A stretch of 57,311 nucleotides of DNA from a bacterium (lineage in GTDB: Bacteria; Hinthialibacterota; Hinthialibacteria; Hinthialibacterales; Hinthialibacteraceae), in NCBI GenBank assembly GCA_016125385.1, contig WGLV01000029.1, positions 1-57,311 on the forward strand. Direction: 5' to 3'. Below are positions 15,883 to 26,100 of the stretch, piece after piece. The notes beneath the pieces are model-generated. The model made no database searches. It had not been told where the DNA came from and saw only the letters and a program-made list of their open reading frames with translations. Each line of letters starts with the position of its first letter. Position 1 is the stretch's first letter. The position numbers were made by a program, and so were the translations under genes.

Positions 15883-16539
15883 TTATTGTCCCTGGGGTTG
15901 CTGCGCGGTCTGGCGGTTGGCGATCAGTTCGTCCCGGTTGCTTCCCATTCTCATCAAAAGCGGGTCAAAGTAGATGGAACTGTCGGGGTTGCCGGCGCGC
16001 GAGCGGAAAGCACCCTGTTTTTTCATGGTATAGATGCCGGGAATCTCGAATAACAGCGTCGTATTGTCAAAGACAAGACGTTCGGCGTCAACCGTCGTAT
16101 CGCCGCTGTGCGCCGCCGCGCCCAGCAGAAACTCTATCTGCTGAAATTCAGACGGGAGGTTCGATATGTCGGTGGCGACGTGAAAGCGCCCCAGCCCGCC
16201 CGTGGCCGAAAACACCTGCGTTCGCGCCGGATCGCGCCAGGTCAGTTCAGGCTCGTTCAGAACGAATTCCTTGTTTTCGTTGTCGAACGTGGCGTCGATG
16301 GAGTGCAGCGTCACCCGCCGGTTGGTCTCGTCGAGTTGTTCAAACGTCAGCCCGCGAAACGAAATGTCGGAATACGCGTCGGGGGTGGAAGGCCGCGCGC
16401 TGGGGTCGTTGACCGCCGACCACTCGATGCCCAGCGATGCTATCAGCGCCCATGACCAGAAGATCACCGGCCAGATGAATTCTTTTTTGATATAGCGCCC
16501 TAACGGCGGAATCGCGGCCATTTTTTTCTCCACGGACAA
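15883..16539 (-). CDS. LptC-like membrane-anchored protein
   Basis: A 218-residue protein with one N-terminal transmembrane helix (EFIWPVIFWSWALIASLGIE, about residues 20-39) and a periplasmic beta-rich domain: ISFRGLTFEQLDETNRRVTL, HSIDATFDNENKEFVLNEP, TVDAERLVFDNTTLLFEIPG. LptC proteins are bitopic and describe the same kind of derivative strands (W-x-L-x-x-xxA). In LPS export LptC couples the LptBFG transporter to LptA. The last 30 residues are Gln-rich. It is first in the leftward trio with two LptA-like genes. No LptB, LptF or LptG is in the window. Confidence 0.6.
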   Translation of the reverse strand: MSVEKKMAAIPPLGRYIKKEFIWPVIFWSWALIASLGIEWSAVNDPSARPSTPDAYSDISFRGLTFEQLDETNRRVTLHSIDATFDNENKEFVLNEPELTWRDPARTQVFSATGGLGRFHVATDISNLPSEFQQIEFLLGAAAHSGDTTVDAERLVFDNTTLLFEIPGIYTMKKQGAFRSRAGNPDSSIYFDPLLMRMGSNRDELIANRQTAQQPQGQ

Positions 16540-16635
16540 GCGTCCGCCATTTAATACGAATCATCATATCCGATAAAGCGTCCGGGGTGAAATGGTGGAA
16601 TTACGCCGGCGGCTCCCGTTTGGAAAATCAGCGGG

Positions 16636-16663
16636 TTGACAGGAATTTTTGTGTGCATATGCT
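16636..16663 (+). promoter_or_regulatory. Promoter with palindromic operator candidate for the DUF134 gene
   Basis: TTGACA at 16636-16641 is followed after 16 bases by TATGCT at 16658-16663. An exact 8-base palindrome, GCATATGC at 16655-16662, overlaps the -10 box, which is a suitable place for a repressor. The HTH protein encoded just downstream is the obvious candidate to bind it. Confidence 0.6.
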
Positions 16664-16683
16664 AATAAGTAAGGAAGGGGGTA

Positions 16684-17214
16684 ATGCCCATGGGCCGACC
16701 AGTCTGCCGCCGTCGAATCGCGTTTCAACCCGCCGCGCGGGTGTTTAAGCCCGCCGGGATACCCGGGCGTTGTCTGGACGAAGAGATCCTCTCGCTCGAC
16801 GAGCTGGAAGCCCTTCGCCTGGCCGATCTGGAAGGCCAGTACCAGGAAGCCGCAGCCGCCGAAATGGGCGTTTCACGAGGGACCTTCGGCCGCATCATCG
16901 AAACCGCGCGCCGCAAAGTGGCGAGCGCGCTGGTCAACGGATATTCAATCCGCATCACGGGAGGTCATGTAACCATGACTGAATACAGACGATTTCAATG
17001 CAGCGAGTGCGGGCACGACTGGAACGTTCCGTTTGGAACCGACCGCCCGGAAGCGTGTCCCGCGTGCAAGAGCCAATCCATTCAGCGAGTCGAAGAAGAA
17101 GCCGTTTCCGCCGGCCGGGGCGGAGGCCGGGGCTGTTGTCATCGCGGCGGCCATGGAAATGGAGGCGGACGCGGTCAGGGACGGCGCGGCGCACGGGGAG
17201 AAAACGCATCATGA
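16684..17214 (+). CDS. DUF134 HTH protein fused to zinc ribbon and Gly/His-rich tail
   Basis: A 176-residue protein. Residues 1-95 are a DUF134 domain: GRPVCRRRI, then LSLDELEALRLADLEGQYQE with a sigma-like helix-turn-helix QEAAAAEMGVSRGTFGRIIE, and ALVNGYSIRITGG. Residues 103-130 are a rubredoxin/zinc-ribbon type module with CSECG and CPACKS. The tail is Gly/Arg/His-rich with CCHRGGHG. DUF134 proteins are usually encoded near NifX/NifB-type Fe-S or Mo-cofactor proteins and presumed to regulate them; here the neighbour is exactly such a protein, coupled by ATGA. AGGAAGGGGG precedes ATG 16684. The fusion suggests direct metal or Fe-S sensing, which is inference. Confidence 0.75.
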   Translation: MPMGRPVCRRRIAFQPAARVFKPAGIPGRCLDEEILSLDELEALRLADLEGQYQEAAAAEMGVSRGTFGRIIETARRKVASALVNGYSIRITGGHVTMTEYRRFQCSECGHDWNVPFGTDRPEACPACKSQSIQRVEEEAVSAGRGGGRGCCHRGGHGNGGGRGQGRRGARGENAS

Positions 17215-17615
17215 AATTCGCGATCGCGACGGATGATGGTGACACCATCGCTCAACACACCGGGCGCTGTCTCGGGTTTAATGTTTACGAAGTGGTGGAT
17301 GACAAACCAAATCAACTCGAACGCCGTGAAAACCGGCATACCGCCCACGCCCTGGGCGAATGTGGCGGCGATCACGATCGTAAACACTCTCACGGCGCCG
17401 GCGCCCATCACAGCCACGCCGGGTTGTTGGAGTTGCTCTCCGGCTGTGACTATCTCATCGCGCGCGGCATGGGGCGGCGGTTGGTCATGGACCTTCAGTC
17501 GGCGGGCGTTACGCCGGTGTTCTGCGCGGAAGAGTCAGTCTCGAGAGCGGCTGAATTATTCGCGCGGGGGGAGTTGCGCGCCGGTGAATTGAACGCCTGC
17601 GGTTGCGATCATTGA
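17211..17615 (+). CDS. NifX/NifB-type dinitrogenase cofactor domain protein with His-rich insert
   Basis: A 134-residue protein of the Nitro_FeMo-Co family (NifX, NafY, NifB C-terminus). The start MKFAIATDDGDTIAQHTGRC and the later YLIARGMGRRLVMDLQSAGV and ARGELRAGELNACGC are characteristic. Family members bind iron-molybdenum or other metal clusters. In place of the usual loop after residue 45 there is a His-rich segment, CGGDHDRKHSHGAGAHHSHA, suited to binding a metal. No nif or mo genes are in view, so a role in nitrogen fixation is unlikely; metal or cluster homeostasis is more plausible. The start overlaps the previous stop. Confidence 0.8.
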   Translation: MKFAIATDDGDTIAQHTGRCLGFNVYEVVDDKPNQLERRENRHTAHALGECGGDHDRKHSHGAGAHHSHAGLLELLSGCDYLIARGMGRRLVMDLQSAGVTPVFCAEESVSRAAELFARGELRAGELNACGCDH

Positions 17616-17644
17616 TTCCGCTCAACCGCGATCACACAGTCAAT

Positions 17645-17673
17645 AAAAAAGGGGCGGTGATCCGCCCCTTTTG
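17645..17673. terminator. Bidirectional intrinsic terminator
   Basis: AAAAAA, then GGGGCGG paired with CCGCCCC around TGAT, then TTTTG. It lies between the convergent NifX-like gene and pyrG and can serve both strands. Confidence 0.85.
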
Positions 17674-17700
17674 CGCTTCATGGTTTCGCGTCTGCCGCGA

Positions 17701-19335
17701 TCAACCTTCCTGTTTTTTGATTGCGGCTTTGACGAACGCTTTGAACAATGGATGAGGATCGCGCGGTCGCGATTTCAACTCCGGGTGAAACTGGCAGCCG
17801 ACGAACCACGGGTGGTCTTTAATTTCCACGATCTCAACCAGCTTGCCATCGGGCGATAATCCACTGATGACGAAGCCCGCTTTTTCATACAGCTCGCGGT
17901 ATTCATTATTGAACTCCCAGCGATGGCGGTGGCGCTCGTCGATATGGTCGGTTCCATACGCGGCGCGGGCCTTGGTGCCTTTCTGCAAAACGCAGGGGTA
18001 GGCGCCCAGCCGCATGGTTCCGCCTTTGTCGACCACGCGGCGTTGTTCATCCATCAGGCTGATGACCGGATCGGGCGTGTCGGGCTCGAATTCGGTGCTG
18101 GAGGCTTCGGATTTGCCGAGCACGCCGCGCGCGAATTCAACCACGCTGCACTGCATGCCCAGACAGATGCCGAAGAACGGTACCTTCCTGTCGCGCGCAT
18201 AGGTGATGGCGTCGACCTTGCCTTGCGTGCCACGTTTGCCGAAACCCCACGGCACGAGGATGCCATCCACGTCTTTGAGCAGCTCATGCGCGCCGCGTTT
18301 TTCGATTTCTTCCGCGTGAACCGGTGTGATCTGAACTCGGGCGTTATTGGCGACGCCGCCGTGGATGAGGGCGTCATAAATCGATCGGTAGGCGTCCTGC
18401 AGGCGGATGTACTTGCCCACCACCGCGATGTTAACCGGCCCTTTTTTGGGGTTTTTGATAATGGAGACGATCTTCTTCCATTCACGCAGATCGGGGTCTC
18501 CGCCCTTCAACTTGAAATAATCGAGAACCAGCGCGTCGAGACCCTCATCGCGATACACCAGCGGGATCTCATAGATCGTCGATTGAATATCGCGCGCGCT
18601 GACCACCGCGTCGGCGGGGATGTTACAGAACAGCGCGATTTTTTCTTTCATCTCCCGGTTGAGCGGCACCGATGTTCGGCAGAGGAGGATGGAGGGCTGA
18701 ATACCGATTTCGCGCAGTTTATTGACGCTGTGCTGAGTGGGCTTGGTTTTTACCTCGCCCGCCACGGATATCACGGGAATCAGCGTCAGATGTACGAACA
18801 GCACGCGGCTTGAGCCGAGCTCCCAGCCGATCTGGCGAATAGCTTCCAGAAAGGGATAACCCTCGATGTCGCCTACGGTTCCGCCGATCTCGATGATCTG
18901 AAAGTCCGGTTTCGATTCCACCGCGACTTCATAGGTTCGCCGTTTGATCTCGTCAGTGATGTGAGGAACCAGTTGGACGGTCTTGCCCAGATATCCGCCC
19001 CGGCGTTCGCGTTTGATGACCGCGTCGTAAATCTGTCCGGTCGATACGCTCGATTTGCGGGTGATTCTGGAGTGGGTAAAGCGCTCGTAATACCCCAGAT
19101 CGAGGTCGGTCTCCGCGCCGTCGTCGGTCACATATACCTCGCCATGCTGATAGGGGCTCATGGTTCCGGGGTCTACGTTGATATAAGGGTCGAATTTTTG
19201 CAGCGCGACCTTGTACCCCCGGGCTTCAAGAAGGCATGCGATCGAAGCGCACGCCACCCCCTTGCCCAGCGAAGAGCACACGCCGCCTGTCACGAATATA
19301 AAGCGAGTTGATGCGGGGGGCGTCAGTTCGTCCAC
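17701..19335 (-). CDS. pyrG: CTP synthase
   Basis: A 544-residue cytoplasmic enzyme that aminates UTP to CTP using glutamine and ATP. The N-terminal synthase domain has [40 protein letters not shown] and [17 protein letters not shown]. The C-terminal class I glutaminase domain has [10 protein letters not shown] with the nucleophilic Cys, and CQFHPE with the catalytic His and Glu. I place the start at GTG 19335, because TAAGGAGG lies five bases upstream; the ATG at 19368 would put that ribosome site inside the gene and add 11 residues lacking in the family. It follows a bidirectional terminator, so it is a single-gene transcript. Confidence 0.95.
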   Translation of the reverse strand: MDELTPPASTRFIFVTGGVCSSLGKGVACASIACLLEARGYKVALQKFDPYINVDPGTMSPYQHGEVYVTDDGAETDLDLGYYERFTHSRITRKSSVSTGQIYDAVIKRERRGGYLGKTVQLVPHITDEIKRRTYEVAVESKPDFQIIEIGGTVGDIEGYPFLEAIRQIGWELGSSRVLFVHLTLIPVISVAGEVKTKPTQHSVNKLREIGIQPSILLCRTSVPLNREMKEKIALFCNIPADAVVSARDIQSTIYEIPLVYRDEGLDALVLDYFKLKGGDPDLREWKKIVSIIKNPKKGPVNIAVVGKYIRLQDAYRSIYDALIHGGVANNARVQITPVHAEEIEKRGAHELLKDVDGILVPWGFGKRGTQGKVDAITYARDRKVPFFGICLGMQCSVVEFARGVLGKSEASSTEFEPDTPDPVISLMDEQRRVVDKGGTMRLGAYPCVLQKGTKARAAYGTDHIDERHRHRWEFNNEYRELYEKAGFVISGLSPDGKLVEIVEIKDHPWFVGCQFHPELKSRPRDPHPLFKAFVKAAIKKQEG

Positions 19336-20114
19336 GGTTCCCTCCTTACCCGAAACCCAAACCTTCATGTCACATGGTCTTCATCTTTCCCTCTTGCGCC
19401 AAAATCGCAAGGGCGGTTCAGGCCTGAACCGCGTAGAAATCATGCACTATGAGTGGAAAAAGACGAAAGACCCCCGAAATAATACAAACACCCCCGGCCT
19501 CACGCGCCGCGAAACCATAGAATTCAGACTGAAATCGCCATGATTCGCACTTGACGCCGAGCGTCCGGGACTGATTGAAACCGGCCTGTAAAATACTGTT
19601 GGTGTAATTTAAAAGCAGGCGAGGTGTTCGTCAATTCATTCTTTCACCAAAGTGAATCTTTTTCCTGAAAGCCATGAAAAAAGGCCCGAGAGATTCGACA
19701 TTCGCCCTGGAGTGAGGTAGGATGGGTGGTCTTGGCATGAAATCCGATTGAATGAATGGTTTGCGCTGCGGAACGAGAGTGAAAACACTCCATACACACC
19801 CCATGTGAGCGCCCCGCCCGGATCTCGAAGGATAAGGGGGGAGTGAGACCATTCAACTTGACACTTTTGATCGGCGCATTATATAGTTACGACTGCGAAT
19901 CGGGATGAACCGGTAAAAAGTAACCGTTTGGAAATTTGAGAGTTAAGTTTGTAAGTGGATATTATTTCATGAGATAAGGGCGTCATTGAAAGCGAATTGC
20001 ATCATCAATTCATGCATCGTCGCGCCGCAATCACGCTCGAATTGTGCGTATTCGCATGTTTTTTCAGGACGAGGAAATTAACAGGCACGACTTATTGATA
20101 AAAGAGGTTTTTCC
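19336..20114. other. Long divergent intergenic region
   Basis: About 780 bases between pyrG and the giant exported-protein gene. Short frames here have no gene-like composition or ribosome sites I trust. The right half is AT-rich and carries the strong promoter listed separately at 19858-19885. I see no tRNA or known structured RNA. The region from about 19890 to 20114 would be a long untranslated leader. Confidence 0.5.
19858..19885 (+). promoter_or_regulatory. Strong sigma-70-type promoter for the giant exported protein
   Basis: TTGACA at 19858-19863 and TATATA at 19880-19885 with a 16-base spacer. This is the best match to a consensus promoter in the window. The predicted transcript would begin near 19892 and have a leader of about 220 nucleotides. 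Confidence 0.65.
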
Positions 20115-23100
20115 ATGAGCATCCAGTTCCAAAAACGACTCCGCCAGACGACCAACGCCGTGATTTGGGGAGCCATGATTCTGGGCTTGGCGATGGCTTT
20201 CATCGCGCCCGTCCACGCTCAGGATGACGCCGAAGTCATTCCCTTGGGCATTGCTCCGCTTTCCCCCCGCACGGCGGTGTTAAGCGTTCCCATTTCAGTG
20301 ATCGGGAATACGAACAGTCAAATTCCGATTCCCCGGCTTCAGGAAATTCAACAACTAACTGTCGTTTTTGAAGATAAGACGCCTGATCGCCGTGGCTTGA
20401 GCATCACGGAAGACTTTCTTCCGCTGGATGCCTCCGCGCTCGCCAGCGGCATCGCTCTCTTTCAGGAAAGCAACGCTCAGCCCGACCGCTTCAGCTATTT
20501 CGCGGGCGACGCCAGCAGCGATACCCCCGTTGATCTCAGCGCTGTGCCGACCGTTCAGGAAGACCCAGTCCAGCCGGGCAAGTATTTCATTACCTTCCGT
20601 CCGGTCCCGGGCTCATCCTCGGCTCGGATTCCGCTGGTTCGCGACGCTCATCCCGACTTCCATATCGTTGTTCAGACCACGCTCAATCTGATGCAGGGCG
20701 ATACCTTCAAGGTGTATATTCCCGCCAACGGAATCACCATTCGCGACCGCATCAACCCGTTGCCCAAAAACACGTTGTATGACACGCCGTTCCCCGATCC
20801 ATCTTTTTCGGGCCTGAACCCTGACTTTGGAACGGATAAACTGTACGTCGGCGATATCATCAATATCGTTAACTTTGTTAAAGATACCGACAGTACCTAC
20901 CGCATCGGCGCCAACTCGGACGCCAAAACTGTTCTCGGTATCGATTTCGCGGGCCGTGCCGATCAGGATTACTTCGTTAAAGAAGTGAACGTGAACTTCA
21001 TCGGCGTCAACCTCGCGGCGGTGGGCAACCTGATCGCCGCGGCGGGAATCGGTGGAGGCGGCAACGGATTTGTTACCGTCGCCAGCGCCGCGCTGACCCC
21101 CAAGTTTTTCTTTAACCCGTTCTTCTATAACTACCCTGAAGACCCCGAAAACCCCGGCATGATCTGGATGGAGCAGCGCGACGTCGGTCTTGAAGAACCG
21201 ATTTCGTATCCCAAAACCATGCCGCTCAACTTCAACGGATTCCCGCTGAGCGCCTTTTTTATCGGCAGCGACGACGTCAATTCTCATGTGATGAGCTATC
21301 TGCCCTATGGCCCGCGTCCATTCGGTTCGGACGGTCTTCAGCCCACGCACCTCGCGAACCAGGATATTTTCCTGAAGCCGCTGAAGAACGCGGCGGGCGG
21401 TTTCTTCCTCTATCGTGAAGTCGGCGGTCTTAAAACCCAGTACGACGCCGGCGTCGACCGCATTTTGACGCTGGATGAAAGCAAACTGGAGATCAAGCCG
21501 TTCCCCATTACGGCCGATCTGGTCAATAGCGACCCCGCGCTGAACGCGGCGTTGCGGCGCCTGCTTCCGGGCGTGGTCGGCGGCGAAGCCGTTCGCCGCG
21601 TGTTCCCCTGGATGTTCCAGGATTCAGATTTGAGCATGGCTCTGGTCGGCATCCCCGGCGACGCGCTTGAGGCGGCTCCGGATTGGACGGTCGACGCGCC
21701 GCGCCCGACGCTGGGTTCGCTGGAATGCTATCAGGACGAAGCCTGCTTCATGTTTGACCTGCTGATCAACATTTCGCGTCCCTTCCTGGGGCTGACCGAA
21801 GGCCAGGTGCGTTATCTGCACGCGCTGTCAGGCAACGAAAAGTCAAACCTGCTCGATCTGTTTAATTTTGACATGATTCAGGGCTTTACCGTGACCATGC
21901 CGCTCGACCGCAGCAACGCGGCCGGCGATCTGCGCGCTCCCACGTCGCGCACTGGCGTGAATTCAGGTCCGGATATCTATCTCGCGGTCAAAACCAGCAA
22001 CAAACTGCGCAATCTCGATTCGATTCTGCCTTTCATTCGCCCGAAAGATATCAAAGTCGGCAACAACCTCGCTGGCTACACCCAGGGAGCGACCAGCTAC
22101 TCGACGTATGATTCCGTGTCGAGCCTTGGCTATGGCCGTCCCAACACCGATACGACCTCGCCGCTGATCGGCCGTCCGCGTCCGCTCTTCCAGTACGACG
22201 ATCTGACCACGCCGGGCGAAGGTACCAAAGCGAATAACAACAACGTGATCTACGATCGCGTGCTGTCTTCGCCGCCCAAGGCAGTGATCGGTATCGACGC
22301 GATCGACTTTGGCCAGAACCACAGCCAGTTCCTCAACAGCCAGGGCGTCAGCCAGTTGTTGTGGGACCGCTTCTTCACGGAAAGCACCGTGTTGGGCGAT
22401 CTGCAGGTCGAGTTCTTGCCCGGTTCAACGGCGACCCAGCTTCTGACCCTGTTCTCGGCGCTGCCGCTTGAACTTGGAATCACCCAGGAAGGCCCCTTCC
22501 TCGCGCCTGCCGCGTCGATCAGCCTCTGGATGGAAGACGACACGCCCTCTGGAAACGGAATCGACGACGACGGTGACATGCTGGTCGACGAAGAGTGGTA
22601 TAACCTGCAGGACGACGACGGCGACGGCCTGATTGACGAAGACCTCGGCGACTACACGCCGGCGGGCATCAACGGCGTATTCGATGCGAACGACCGTTTT
22701 CTGCCGACTTTCTACGACAACTGGGGCGACGTCGCTGCATTTTCCGAAGCATCGTATGTCTTTACCCCCAACGATCGCACCAAGTACGAGGAGTACATTA
22801 CCGCCATTGAACCGGCGAACGCGCCGTTCGACATTGCTGACGGCCAGTTGCTGCCGCTCAGCGTGGGTGAAGGCTCCTGGTTCGCCGATCTTGATTTCCG
22901 CGTGTTGAATTACACCAACTATGAAACGAATCCGGGCTGGATCTTCCCGCCCTCCGGATCGCGGCCTTTTAACCCGGGCAATGCACCCATTTATAATCAG
23001 GGCATGTATCGCAATCTGGATATCCGAGCGTCGCTGCTCGATCTGTGGAACAGCGTGCGGCCCGATTCGCGGTATTCCGAAGACTTGTGCATCGAAGTCG

Positions 23101-26100
23101 TCACCACCGGCGAACAGCTTTGCATGATTCAGTTAACGGCTGACAGCGAAGATCAAATCGCCCCGATTCCCGATCCGGACGGCGACGTCCGCCGCTCGTT
23201 CCTGCTCTCGATGGCGCGCGCGCTTCGTTTCCCCAACCCGCTGCTTGGTTTTTGCAAGGTGGGTATGAACCCGATGGTGGTTGGCGTTGGACTCGACACC
23301 GCTCAGAACGCGAACGATCCGCAGGGCGGCAATCAGACCGATCCTCAGTTGTGGACCCAGTTCGGGTATTTCATGCAGACGACGGATAATAATACGCTGA
23401 CCAGCTATCTGCAGGATATGAATCAGGCGATCGGCGACGCCGTGCAGAGCGCCAATGAAGCGATTCAAACCTATCTGGACGACGTGGCGACCGCTGAAGA
23501 CGATTGCTCCAGCGATCCCGAATGTTCCGAGCCGCAATATCCGGATCCGCCGGACCCGATCGAGTTGCAGTTGACCAACCCATATTCGGCTCTGGGGATG
23601 AGTGATTTCCTGCAGAATCCTTCTTATACGACGAACTACATGTACCAGATTCAGATTCCCGACGAAAACTTCGGGCCTCTGGCTGGCGATGACTTCTATA
23701 TCGTCCTTCGCACGTCGCCTCAGGCGCGCGTCGGCGATTCGTTCCGCGTCCGCATCCGTTCCGGACAGCAGGGCGCGACCCGTAACGTTACCGACCCGGA
23801 TACCGGCGAGGTTACTGTGGTTAACGCGCCGGAAGGCGGTCTTTCGTATCATTCGTACCTGAAAACGGATTGGGTCGATACCGAACCCTTCCGAGGCATC
23901 AGCAAAAACCAGATCACCACCGGTGAAATCGTCGTCCGCAGCGAGAACGTGGCGCCCAAAGTCACCTTCCTGGCGCCGAAGGCGGGCCGCAACCCGGCGA
24001 CGGACGATCTCACTTACCAAGTGTCGTATATCGTTCAGGACCCCGACAACTCTCCGCAAGTCACCCTGTTCGTCGACAGCAACAACGCTGGTTTTGACGG
24101 AGAATTCCTGTCCGGTTCTTTGACGCGCGCCACCTCCGGGGTCGCGAATACGTACACCGTGAATCTGTTGACCGTGCCCGGATTCGATCCGACCAATTCG
24201 TATTACATCTATGCCCGCGTGGATGACGGCATCAATACCCCGATCTTTACATATGCTGACGGGCCCATCACAACCGCGGCCAGCTCGGGCAATACCGGCG
24301 GCGGTGGCGGCTCATCGGGCGGAGGCGGCAATCAGATCGTTGTGACCGGCGCGTTGCCCAACCGCTTTGACATCGCCAAACTGTCGGTGGATGGCCGCAC
24401 GTTTACGCTGGGCGATCTGCCTTCCATGCCCGATCTGGAAAACGTGAACAATCTGGCTGACATGGAGCCCGCCCCCACCTTCGCCGGCGCGATCGGCGTT
24501 GAGGTCAATGGCACCATTCTCGCCTCAGGCGACGTGATGTCGTTTAACAGCAAACTTCAACAGAACGGGACGCTCTCCTTCCCGGCGAGCGAAATCTCGT
24601 TCCTGTCCAACGGGTTGAGCGGCGCAAAGCTGATCAAGTCGCCCACCGCTGGCCAGATCGCGATTGAACACGTCCGCGATATTGAAGTCGACTGGAATAA
24701 TGGCGCGATTTACGTTCTCGACGGCGACGGCGATATGTTGTATCTCGGCGCCAACGCCAAGACCAACCTGCGCCCGCCCGCCATGGGGATCGACGTCTAC
24801 CGCGATATGGAGATTTCGCCGGACGGCAAGACGCTCTATTTCCTGACCGGAAACGGCATCCTGTCGAAGTCGGATGGCTCTTCCAGCGTGGTCTGGTCGA
24901 AGATGAGCGAAGATGTAGACAAATATCCCGACATGGATATTCGCTTCAAAAACTACGCGCTCTCTTACATCATCGTGACCGATTCCGATGGAAAAATTTC
25001 GACCATCAACGGGGGAGATTCGCTTAAATCGGCCGTTCTGCAGAAGCGCACGCCGGCTGAAGAAGTGTCTCTGGGCTCGGTTCGCCAGGTCAAGTTGTTC
25101 CCCGATCGGGATGATATGTATCTGCTGGTCGAAGGCGGCGGCGAATTGCACTACATGACCACAACGCCGATCGCATCAAACCAGATCCCCGCCGATCCTT
25201 ACGTCTTCCCCGACTCGCCGGGCTTAAACGACGATCTCATCGTTGACGTCGAGACGGCCAGCGTGAATCTTCAGTCCGTCGTCGATTCGATCAACGATAT
25301 TCTCGCGGCGTACAAGACGGAGAATACCAGCAAGATCATGTCGTACGTCCACCCCAATTACAAAGACAAAAACGGGGCGGACGCCAAGGGCTTGAAGAAA
25401 TCGCTGGAAACCAACTTCAGCTTCATGCAGGTCGATTCACACTCGGTTTCACGGGCGAATCAAAACTCGTTCGTGATCTCGAACCAGGGCGACGTCGTCA
25501 AGGCGCAGGTTCTGCTCGACCTGAGCTATTACTATCCGCAGCTGCGTTATCTGGCCACGGCGGCGAACCTCGACTCAACCGCTCTTACCACGACCACGCT
25601 GGGTACTTTGTTCTTCAGTGACCGGCCTGCGGGCGTCGAGCAGACGTTCCGTGTGCGTGAAGTGTTGGACGGGCGCTCATGGTTGATTGATTTCTATTCA
25701 ATCAAAAACTTCGGCCGCCTTTACGACCAGCTCGCCGGTAACACGGATATTGAATTTCAGGATATCAGTTACCTGAGCCGGCTTTCAGGCAACACGCTGA
25801 TGGGAACCTACGCTCCCAAGAACAAAACGATTGACGATCCCAAGTACTTCAAGATCCCCAGTTCGGCGCTTCAGCCCTTCCAGCCGTTCTCGGTGATGAT
25901 CGTCTATCGCGAACAGTTCTATACTCAGCAGTACACGCCGCCCGTTCTTGAAATCGCCTGGTACAACGGCAGCCATCTCACCGCCGCCGGTTACAACCAG
26001 GTTGAGTTCGAGTTCCGCAAAGACGTGAACGGCGCTTACAAGATGTCGAGCATGTCAAACCGTTTCCTGATGGGTGAAAACGATCGTAGTTTTGATTTCA

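Noticed and set aside
17211-17615. NifX-like protein as part of a nitrogenase cluster
   Set aside because: No nifH, D, K, B, E or N gene is in the window, and the insert is unlike nif proteins.
17923-18813. Long open frame opposite pyrG
   Set aside because: It mirrors the third codon positions of pyrG and has no family resemblance.
19631-19852. Short minus-strand frame in the gap before the giant protein
   Set aside because: No convincing ribosome site or conserved pattern, and it lies in a probable regulatory region.
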